Translations under genes and position numbers: made by a program | Part shown: positions 1-4,054 of the stretch, piece by piece | Position numbering within the stretch: the first letter of the stretch is position 1 | Layout: each line of letters starts with the position of its first letter | The notes under the pieces: generated by a model | What the model saw: only the letters and a program-made list of their open reading frames with translations | What the model was told of the DNA's origin: nothing | Database searches by the model: none | Assembly: GCA_947177375.1 (NCBI GenBank) | Contig: CAMWUF010000079.1 | Span: forward strand, 1 to 5,855 | DNA: 5,855 nt | Direction of reading: 5' to 3' | DNA from: an uncultured Ruminococcus sp. | GTDB taxonomy: Bacteria > Bacillota > Clostridia > Oscillospirales > Ruminococcaceae

Positions 1-130
1 ATCAACTTTTTCAGTCATAATATCTTCGTCAGACTGTTCATCATCAATTTCATTTTCAGAAAAGTTGATATTAGTATCAACTTTTTCAGTCATAATATCT
101 TCGTCAGACTGTTCATCATCAATTTCATTT
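1..130 (-). repeat. In-frame 75-bp tandem repeat in the parB tail
   Basis: Positions 1-55 and 76-130 are identical over all 55 bases, a period of 75 bp or exactly 25 codons. Read in the parB direction, the protein segment NEIDDEQSDEDIMTEKVD occurs twice, separated by TNINFSE. One full unit and most of a second are visible, and more copies may lie left of the window. Exact identity at the nucleotide level points to recent duplication or slippage, because third codon positions have not drifted. The encoded segment is strongly acidic and probably disordered. Confidence 0.95.
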
Positions 131-813
131 GTGGTTACATTCATTTGTTTAATATCTTTTGGCTTTACATTGCTCAAGTCGCCTTGCTGTACAAGCTTTT
201 GCTGTCCTTCTTCATCTAGCTTAGAGATTTCATTTGCTGTAAAAATTGAAATTTCGCCATTTTCTACTGCTTCTTTGACAGCAGGAATTGCTTTTCGCTC
301 CACATTCTGCATTTTACCTATCTGAGCAGGAGATACACCTAAACATTCAGCTAACTTTTCTCTGGTGCGTCCAAACTTCTCACCAGCGTCTTTTTTATTC
401 TGTAAAATTCTTTCAAGAATTTCATAGCTTTTCCACATTTCCGCATCAGAAATCTGACGACTTGAAATATTCATTAAGACAATATCAAGCAGTTTATCAT
501 CATTATCGCTATAATCCTGAATTAAACAAGGCAAATAACGTGAAATATTTTTACCATTATCCAAAAGATACTGCACAGCAACCTTTCGTCTGTGACCGCT
601 GATAATTTCATAACCACCATTTTCAAGAGGACGAACAATTAAATTATCCTTTACACCACCCTGACCGAGAATTGTTTCTGCAAATTCTTCAATACGGTCT
701 ACAATGAAAAAATTATCTTTTGATTCATGCAATTCATCAATATCAATCATTTGAATGCTATCAGTCAGTGTATTGGCAACAATTGCATTGAGATTATCAA
801 ACATTGTTTTCAT
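1..813 (-). CDS. parB: ParB/Spo0J-family partition protein, C-terminus beyond the window
   Basis: This is the centromere-binding partner of ParA in plasmid or chromosome segregation. The frame is open from ATG at 813 to the left edge, giving 271 residues with no stop. Residues about 20-115 form the ParB N-terminal (CTPase-type) domain: a segment around DNFFIVDRIEEFAETI, then VRPLENGGYEIISGHRR with the family's GHRR box at 73-76. Residues about 149-200 hold the helix-turn-helix (REKLAECLGVSPAQIGKM) and the following helical segment, as in ParB proteins of Tn916/Tn1549-type elements. After about 225 it becomes an acidic repeat tail. The start is supported by GGAGG 9 nt upstream, inside the end of parA, which it overlaps by 17 bp, so translation is probably coupled. 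A second ATG three codons in is possible. The fold assignment is firm; the length and nature of the true C-terminus are unknown. Confidence 0.93.
   Translation of the reverse strand, partial: MKTMFDNLNAIVANTLTDSIQMIDIDELHESKDNFFIVDRIEEFAETILGQGGVKDNLIVRPLENGGYEIISGHRRKVAVQYLLDNGKNISRYLPCLIQDYSDNDDKLLDIVLMNISSRQISDAEMWKSYEILERILQNKKDAGEKFGRTREKLAECLGVSPAQIGKMQNVERKAIPAVKEAVENGEISIFTANEISKLDEEGQQKLVQQGDLSNVKPKDIKQMNVTTNEIDDEQSDEDIMTEKVDTNINFSENEIDDEQSDEDIMTEKVD
60..85. repeat. 11-bp perfect inverted repeat inside the parB repeat unit
   Basis: AAAAGTTGATA at 60-70 and TATCAACTTTT at 75-85 are exact reverse complements around the 4-base spacer TTAG. The palindrome lies at the junction between the two visible repeat units, so any further units to the left would repeat it. 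It lies wholly within coding sequence. It could form an mRNA hairpin or be a protein-binding site; the sequence does not decide which. Confidence 0.75.
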
Positions 814-1483
814 GACCATTCGCCTCCATAATTTCATTTGCTAAATTTTCATAAGCATTAACAATTTTCCATGAAGTCTGCGTTCTGGGTACGCCTTTCT
901 CATAAAAATATGCTTCAATTGGCAATCCAGCTTTTTGACTTTCACGAACTGTCTTTGAATATGGAATAACTGTTTTCATTAAACGATTTTGTAAAACTCT
1001 ACGAAATTCTTCAATAATTTCGTCATCATTCTGTGCTTGATACATTGTAACAAATACGCCACCAAGCCGAACATTCTGTTTATGAATCTCATCTGTCACT
1101 TTTTTCAAACCAGAAATTTCAAACTCACCAAGGATTGTCGGAACATAAACAACTGTACAATGATGGATAATTTGTTTAACTTCTTCGCTTATTGTTGGTG
1201 GTAAATCAAACAGAATATAATTAAATTCAGCCTGTTTCTGTTCATCTATGCTAGTGTAACGTTCCCATGTTGTATGATGGATATTTTTATAATCTGTTGG
1301 AAGAATATTAGAAGTATCTTTCCTAGACATGAAAAATGTAAAACAGTTTTCTTGTGTGTCACAATCAACTACTAACACTTTGTAATCATGCTTTTGCAGA
1401 CTGTATGCCAGATTAATAACAGAAGTTGTTTTAGCAACACCACCTTTGTTATTAAATATACCGATTTTTCTTACCTTTTTCAA
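797..1483 (-). CDS. parA: ParA/Soj-family partition ATPase
   Basis: This is a deviant Walker-type ATPase that binds DNA nonspecifically in its ATP form and is stimulated by ParB to move the replicon. The 228-aa length and lack of an N-terminal helix-turn-helix fit the small (Soj or type Ib-like) group. Visible motifs are the deviant Walker A at 12-20 (NKGGVAKTT, with signature Lys13 and P-loop Lys18), Walker A' around VVDCDTQ (Asp40, Asp42), and Walker B YILFDLPP (Asp93). The Walker A has Ala17 where Gly is usual. The start is TTG at 1483: an in-frame stop lies at 1520-1522, no ATG, GTG or other TTG lies between, and AAAGGTGAG sits at proper distance upstream. The gap to the 84-aa gene is 25 bp, and the 3' end overlaps parB. 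It belongs to the leftward operon. Confidence 0.95.
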   Translation of the reverse strand: MKKVRKIGIFNNKGGVAKTTSVINLAYSLQKHDYKVLVVDCDTQENCFTFFMSRKDTSNILPTDYKNIHHTTWERYTSIDEQKQAEFNYILFDLPPTISEEVKQIIHHCTVVYVPTILGEFEISGLKKVTDEIHKQNVRLGGVFVTMYQAQNDDEIIEEFRRVLQNRLMKTVIPYSKTVRESQKAGLPIEAYFYEKGVPRTQTSWKIVNAYENLANEIMEANGHENNV

Positions 1484-1509
1484 AATTATCTCACCTTTCC
1501 AAATAAAAA

Positions 1510-1764
1510 TTATTTTGCTTTAGAATTAGTAATACTTGCGTTTCCAATGATTAAGATTTCTCTTCCATCTATATCAATAAACTTAATTGTATTACTGGAG
1601 GAATCATACTCATAGTTTTCAGCATAATAATCATGCTTCCCATCACAAATTCTGTAATATTTCTCTGATTTTGATTTTGTATCTAATATAGCCAAGTTTA
1701 GTGCCAAATTTATTGCTGTTGTTACCGATGCAACTGTTCCCATTATTATAACTAACGTTTTCAT
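1510..1764 (-). CDS. Small membrane-anchored hypothetical protein (84 aa)
   Basis: I do not recognise the family. Residues about 4-27 are hydrophobic (LVIIMGTVASVTTAINLALNLAIL) and could be a membrane anchor or uncleaved signal. Residues 35-80 are soluble, Tyr-rich (YYRICDGKHDYYAENYEYD), with alternating hydrophobic positions (NTIKFIDIDGREILIIGNASIT) suggestive of a small beta domain. The ATG overlaps the TGA of the exonuclease gene by 4 bp (ATGA) and GAGAGGTGA lies upstream inside that gene, both good signs of a real, translationally coupled gene. parA follows after 25 bp. Its role is unknown. The overlap with the exonuclease gene suggests it is made with the exonuclease, but that is an inference. 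Confidence 0.75.
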   Translation of the reverse strand: MKTLVIIMGTVASVTTAINLALNLAILDTKSKSEKYYRICDGKHDYYAENYEYDSSSNTIKFIDIDGREILIIGNASITNSKAK

Positions 1765-2648
1765 TTTCTTTCACCTCTCATGACTTGATAGCAAAACAGT
1801 GTGGCACGGCAATCAGCCAAACTATTATGTGCTTTATCGTTTCCCCAGTCATAATGATAATATTCTGCACAAGTCGTCAATTTTTGCCACTTGTAATCTT
1901 CAAAATATTTGCTATATTCGCCATAAATTGGTGCAAATTTTAGCATAACATCAATAATTTCAATATCTTCAGGAATAACTGCACCATTTGCTTTCAGAAA
2001 TGGAATATCAAAAGCAAAATGATTGTAGCCAATAATCGTTTTGGCATTGCTTAGAATAGCATTAATTTTAGGCATTTCCTGATAAATATTTGGTGCATTT
2101 GCTACCATTTCTGGGGTGATATAATTAACGCTTTCAGCACCTTTCCATGATTTAGCATATATCGGCTTAAAATAGCTGTCATACAGTGTTTCGCCTGTTC
2201 CAGAAATAATAGAGGCTTGCAGAATTTCATCATGAGAATAATCTAATCCAGTTGTTTCTAAGTCAAGTACAATCACTTCTGCTGGATTATCAGAAGCAAG
2301 TCTGATTTGTTTTATAAGCTGTACAGCTGTTTTTTGCAGAACTGAAACCTTTTGTTGTAAACGCTCAATACAAATTTCTATTTCTTCGAATTCTCTTTCT
2401 TCTTTTATTTTTCGTATATCTTCCAATATTTTCTGCAGGTGTGCTTTATGCTGTGGCTCTGGATGCCAGTAAGCCTTTAATTCTTCTTTAGTTGCTTTAT
2501 GTACTTCTGCTCTTGACAAATACAACACATATTTATCTTTGGCTATCCACTTTTTTTTACCTGAATCCGCATAATTCTTAACATATCCCTTTTTTGCCCA
2601 CTGTCGTTCCGTCAACACAGATTTGTCATTGGGATTTTTTACACGCAT
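1761..2648 (-). CDS. DEDDh (DnaQ-like) 3'-5' exonuclease with an unrecognised N-terminal domain
   Basis: Residues about 123-292 form an RNase T/DnaQ-type exonuclease domain, which removes nucleotides from 3' ends using two metal ions. All five catalytic positions are visible: Asp129 and Glu131 (VIVLDLETTG), Asp214 (NHFAFDIPFL), His274 and Asp279 (AHNSLADC). The enzyme is therefore probably active; whether it acts on DNA or RNA cannot be read from sequence. Residues 1-65 are basic and aromatic (RQWAKKGYVKN, KKKWIAKDKYVLYL) and match no domain I know. Residues 66-118 look like a helical or coiled-coil linker. The ATG at 2648 has an AGGAT-type ribosome binding site about 8 nt upstream, weaker than those of neighbouring genes. 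It sits mid-operon between small proteins and parA. An exonuclease is not a standard partition component, so its job in this operon is unknown. Confidence 0.9.
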   Translation of the reverse strand: MRVKNPNDKSVLTERQWAKKGYVKNYADSGKKKWIAKDKYVLYLSRAEVHKATKEELKAYWHPEPQHKAHLQKILEDIRKIKEEREFEEIEICIERLQQKVSVLQKTAVQLIKQIRLASDNPAEVIVLDLETTGLDYSHDEILQASIISGTGETLYDSYFKPIYAKSWKGAESVNYITPEMVANAPNIYQEMPKINAILSNAKTIIGYNHFAFDIPFLKANGAVIPEDIEIIDVMLKFAPIYGEYSKYFEDYKWQKLTTCAEYYHYDWGNDKAHNSLADCRATLFCYQVMRGERK

Positions 2649-2670
2649 AATATCAATCCTATCATTGTTG

Positions 2671-2859
2671 TTATTTTCTTAGCTTTACTTTAGTGTCAGA
2701 AGATTTATTATCTGTTTCGCTTACATTCCTATTAGTTCTAAGTAATCGTAAAAAGCAACTAAAAGCAACACAAAGAATTAAAAAATACACAGATATTGAA
2801 AGCAAAAATTCAAGCTTATTACTCACAACTTCAAAAAGCCATTGAATAAATTCCATCAT
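2671..2859 (-). CDS. Single-pass small membrane protein (62 aa)
   Basis: The family is not recognised. One hydrophobic segment spans about residues 18-40 (FLLSISVYFLILCVAFSCFL). It is followed by arginines 38, 41 and 44 and a polar, charged tail (NVSETDNKSSDTKVKLRK). By the positive-inside rule the C-terminus should face the cytoplasm. Two adjacent ATG codons (2859 and 2856) could start it. GGAGGAG lies 12 nt upstream of the first, at the end of the preceding gene, so spacing is slightly long and favours the second ATG no better. The gap to the upstream gene is 7 bp and to the exonuclease 22 bp, consistent with operon membership. The short length leaves some doubt. Confidence 0.6.
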   Translation of the reverse strand: MMEFIQWLFEVVSNKLEFLLSISVYFLILCVAFSCFLRLLRTNRNVSETDNKSSDTKVKLRK

Positions 2860-2866
2860 ATACTAA

Positions 2867-3094
2867 TTATACTCCTCCATGCCTAACCATCACCTGTGCC
2901 TGTGCCTCAAGCATTCCCTCTATTCTGGAAGTGATGCTAATCTTGTTCATTTCAGTTAGCATTCTAAATGCTTTAATTAAGCGTACTTCTTCTTCACACT
3001 TTGTCAATATTCCATTACAGTGAAGTGTTTCAATTGCTTTTTGCACATCTACAAGAATTTCTTCACTTTTTTGGTTTTGACTTTGTACATTCAT
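2867..3094 (-). CDS. Small helical hypothetical protein, first gene of the partition operon (75 aa)
   Basis: I do not recognise this family. The protein appears to be mostly alpha-helical, with an amphipathic stretch at residues 9-25 and another at about 33-70 (EEEVRLIKAFRMLTEMNKI), and has Cys26 and Cys33. There is no membrane segment or known DNA-binding motif. The start at 3094 is well supported by AGGAGG 9 nt upstream. It is the first gene after the leftward promoter, with a leader of about 40 nt that contains an operator-like octamer. Its stop is 7 bp before the 62-aa membrane protein gene. A small first-in-operon protein could be a regulator or partition accessory, but nothing in the sequence shows that. 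Confidence 0.65.
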   Translation of the reverse strand: MNVQSQNQKSEEILVDVQKAIETLHCNGILTKCEEEVRLIKAFRMLTEMNKISITSRIEGMLEAQAQVMVRHGGV

Positions 3095-3142
3095 ATAAAT
3101 TTTCCTCCTACTATATTTTTCCGTTTTGGGCTTTTTATATTA

Positions 3143-3171
3143 ATTATAATCCCGTTTTGGATTTTTGTCAA
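3143..3171 (-). promoter_or_regulatory. Consensus sigma-70/sigma-A promoter of the leftward partition operon
   Basis: Read on the minus strand, TTGACA (3171-3166) and TATAAT (3148-3143) are separated by exactly 17 bp. The start point should be near 3136, giving a leader of about 42 nt to the 75-aa gene. The spacer contains one CCGTTTTG octamer and a second lies at 3121-3128, about 10 bp past the start point, so the promoter is probably strong but repressed. Confidence 0.88.
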
Positions 3172-3197
3172 GATAATTTTAGTAAAAAATCACACAA

Positions 3198-3243
3198 ATT
3201 GTACTGCATAAACTTGTAAATATTGTACAAAATGGAATTGTAT
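3198..3243. repeat. Short ATTGTAC/T repeats between the divergent promoters
   Basis: ATTGTAC occurs at 3198-3204 and 3222-3228, and ATTGTAT at 3237-3243; TTGTACAA at 3223-3230 is a perfect 8-bp palindrome. These lie between the leftward and rightward promoters, where a centromere-like or activator site could be. In such A+T-rich DNA, 7-mers can recur by chance, so this is a weak call. Confidence 0.3.
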
Positions 3244-3255
3244 AAGATTATGCAC

Positions 3256-3284
3256 TTGACAAAATTCCATTTTGGACATATAAT
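3256..3284 (+). promoter_or_regulatory. Rightward promoter P1 for the repressor gene
   Basis: TTGACA at 3256-3261 and TATAAT at 3279-3284 have a 17-bp spacer that contains the palindromic element CAAAAT-TCC-ATTTTG (3260-3274). The start point should be near 3291, about 60 nt before the repressor ATG. A transcript from here crosses the second promoter. Confidence 0.88.
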
Positions 3285-3300
3285 ATAAATAGATATATAC

Positions 3301-3329
3301 TTGACAAAATTCCATTTTGAATTTATAAT
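3301..3329 (+). promoter_or_regulatory. Rightward promoter P2 for the repressor gene
   Basis: TTGACA at 3301-3306 and TATAAT at 3324-3329 have a 17-bp spacer carrying the same palindrome CAAAAT-TCC-ATTTTG (3305-3319). The start point should be near 3336, leaving a leader of only about 17 nt that is nearly all ribosome binding site (GGAGG at 3341-3345). An inverted octamer (3330-3337) covers the predicted start point. A 21-bp stretch at 3254-3274 recurs exactly at 3299-3319, so P1 and P2 look like a 45-bp duplication. Confidence 0.88.
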
Positions 3330-3352
3330 CAAAATGGAAAGGAGGGATATAT

Positions 3353-3862
3353 ATGATTGGAAATAAACTAAAAGCACTTCGTATGAAAAGAGGAGTTACG
3401 ATTGTTAAACTTTGTGAACAACTTCAAATGAATCACAACACTTATGCAAAGTATGAACGTAACGAACGTGATGTTAGCACGAAAACTCTTTGTAAACTTG
3501 CGGATTTCTATGGTGTAACGACCGATTATCTTCTTGATAGAGAAAATAGTAAAGACGATGAATCACAAAATCCGATTACGCAACTGTCAGATATAGAAAT
3601 GGAACAAAAATTTCTAAAAGCTTATTTTGAACTTGTCTCACCACAATTGCGTACAAAAATTTGGGAACAGCTTGCCGAAAATTTACAAACACAAATAGCT
3701 ATCGAAAAAGATAATGAATATATTCAAAACACAACTCAAGAAAAAGATGATGATGAATATATCACCTACACAACTACGATTGGTGCAGAGATGGACAGAC
3801 GTGAAGCTATACAGCAAGCAAGCGAACTTGATGACGCTGAAGCAAAGAAAAACGTCGTCTGA
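3353..3862 (+). CDS. Xre-family (cI-like) transcriptional repressor
   Basis: Residues about 4-62 form a classical HTH_3 (Cro/C1-type) DNA-binding domain: IGNKLKALRMKRGVTIVKLCEQLQMNHNTYAKYERNERDVSTKTLCKLADFYGVTTDYLL, with the usual YE...R recognition-end pattern and the GVTTDYLLDR ending. Residues 63-80 are an acidic linker. Residues 80-118 are helical and may serve in dimerisation, and 119-169 are acidic and polar (DDDEYITYTTTIGAEMDRREAIQQASE) without a domain I can name. There is no LexA-type peptidase domain, so self-cleavage is not expected. The start at 3353 has GGAGG 7 nt upstream. It is transcribed from P1/P2, whose spacers hold palindromes that suit a dimeric Xre protein, so autoregulation is likely. 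By position it should also repress the leftward operon and affect transcription into the downstream initiator gene. Confidence 0.93.
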   Translation: MIGNKLKALRMKRGVTIVKLCEQLQMNHNTYAKYERNERDVSTKTLCKLADFYGVTTDYLLDRENSKDDESQNPITQLSDIEMEQKFLKAYFELVSPQLRTKIWEQLAENLQTQIAIEKDNEYIQNTTQEKDDDEYITYTTTIGAEMDRREAIQQASELDDAEAKKNVV

Positions 3863-3902
3863 TAAAGATGACCACACGTATCAAGAAGAAATAAGCATAA
3901 GC

Positions 3903-3934
3903 AAAAAAAATCGTCCAGTTGAAACTACTGGACG
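3903..3934 (-). terminator. Minus-strand intrinsic terminator (end of the antisense RNA)
   Basis: CGTCCAGT (3912-3919) and ACTGGACG (3927-3934) form a perfect 8-bp stem around a 7-nt loop. Read leftward, the stem is followed by one A and then eight T residues (3910-3903), a textbook intrinsic terminator. On the plus strand no T-run follows, so it should not stop forward transcription into the initiator gene. An outer 7-bp inverted repeat (3893-3899 with 3946-3952) encloses it. Confidence 0.85.
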
Positions 3935-3989
3935 CAAGAAGAAAATATGCTTACTATACTTTTAAATATAAATAAATAAAAAATTCCTT
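3903..3989 (-). ncRNA. Predicted antisense RNA of about 85 nt in the initiator leader
   Basis: A minus-strand promoter (-10 box at 4001-3996) predicts a start near 3989, and the intrinsic terminator at 3903-3934 predicts an end in the T-run. The RNA would be about 85 nt: a U/A-rich 5' half and a 3' stem-loop with loop AGUUUCA. It lies wholly in the leader between the repressor and initiator genes and is complementary to the initiator mRNA leader. Location, size and structure match counter-transcribed RNAs that limit Rep synthesis in plasmids such as pT181 and pIP501. No ribosome binding site plus reading frame is apparent in it. Expression is inferred, not shown. Confidence 0.7.
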
Positions 3990-3999
3990 AAGTATAGTA
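3952..3999 (+). repeat. 10-bp inverted repeat in the initiator leader
   Basis: TACTATACTT (3952-3961) and AAGTATAGTA (3990-3999) are exact reverse complements with a 28-nt loop. In the initiator mRNA they could form a hairpin. The right arm overlaps the antisense promoter -10 box (3996-4001), and the left arm lies within the part covered by the antisense RNA. Confidence 0.6.
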
Positions 4000-4048
4000 T
4001 AACATATTTTCTCTGAAAAATCAATAGCAAATTGAAACTTAGGAGGAA
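3984..4048 (+). promoter_or_regulatory. Possible anti-Shine-Dalgarno pairing in the initiator leader
   Basis: TTCCTTAAG (3984-3992) can pair with CTTA-GG-AGGAA (4038-4048) in nine base pairs with a 2-nt GG bulge. This would bury much of the AGGAGG (4041-4046) that serves the initiator. It shares bases 3990-3992 with the 3952-3999 hairpin, so the two folds are mutually exclusive. This is a hand-drawn fold with no energy computed. Confidence 0.4.
3996..4024 (-). promoter_or_regulatory. Extended -10 antisense promoter
   Basis: On the minus strand TTGATT (4024-4019) and TATACT (4001-3996) have a 17-bp spacer, and TG at 4004-4003 makes an extended -10 (TGTTATACT). No leftward gene starts between here and the terminator at 3903-3934, so its likely product is the short antisense RNA. 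Confidence 0.72.
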
Positions 4049-4054
4049 ATTTTT

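Larger units (their letters stand above)
3121..3337. promoter_or_regulatory. Array of six CCRTTTTG operator-like octamers in the divergent region
   Basis: The octamer CCATTTTG or CCGTTTTG occurs at 3121-3128 (+), 3152-3159 (+), 3228-3235 (-), 3267-3274 (+), 3312-3319 (+) and 3330-3337 (-). Flanks extend it toward TCC-N5-GGA, and the best copy (3266-3276, TCCATTTTGGA) is an imperfect palindrome. Copies 2, 4 and 5 lie in the 17-bp spacers of the leftward promoter and the two rightward promoters. Copies 1 and 6 lie just downstream of the leftward and second rightward -10 boxes. Such positions suit repression by steric block. The likely ligand is the adjacent Xre protein; that is inference from location. 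Confidence 0.8.

Noticed and set aside
65..602. Two plus-strand open frames opposite parB
   Set aside because: They lie antisense to a clear ParB, are rich in Ser/Phe/Cys as expected for reverse-strand shadows, and lack convincing ribosome binding sites.
3001..3219. Plus-strand frames opposite the 75-aa gene and the leftward promoter
   Set aside because: Phe/Ile/Leu-rich composition of A+T-rich reverse strand, no start signals, and overlap with a better-supported gene and promoter.
3168..3377. A 69-residue minus-strand frame across the divergent promoter region
   Set aside because: It runs through three promoters and the operators; its repeated KWNFVK segment merely translates the duplicated promoter-operator DNA. 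There is no supporting ribosome binding site.
3912..3934. The leader hairpin as a forward terminator of the repressor transcript
   Set aside because: On the plus strand the stem is followed by CAAGAAGAAAA, not a T-run; the T-run lies on the opposite strand, so it terminates leftward transcripts.
3714..3965. A plus-strand frame that continues past the repressor stop, as if the repressor were frameshifted
   Set aside because: The repressor frame ends naturally and the alternative frame has low-complexity Lys-rich content without domain similarity. I see no evidence of a frameshift, although a homologue alignment could revisit it.
3919..4039. A loop-to-leader pseudoknot like that of IncI/IncL repZ
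   Set aside because: The two TTGAAACT copies are direct repeats on the mRNA and so cannot pair with each other; only the antisense RNA could pair with both.
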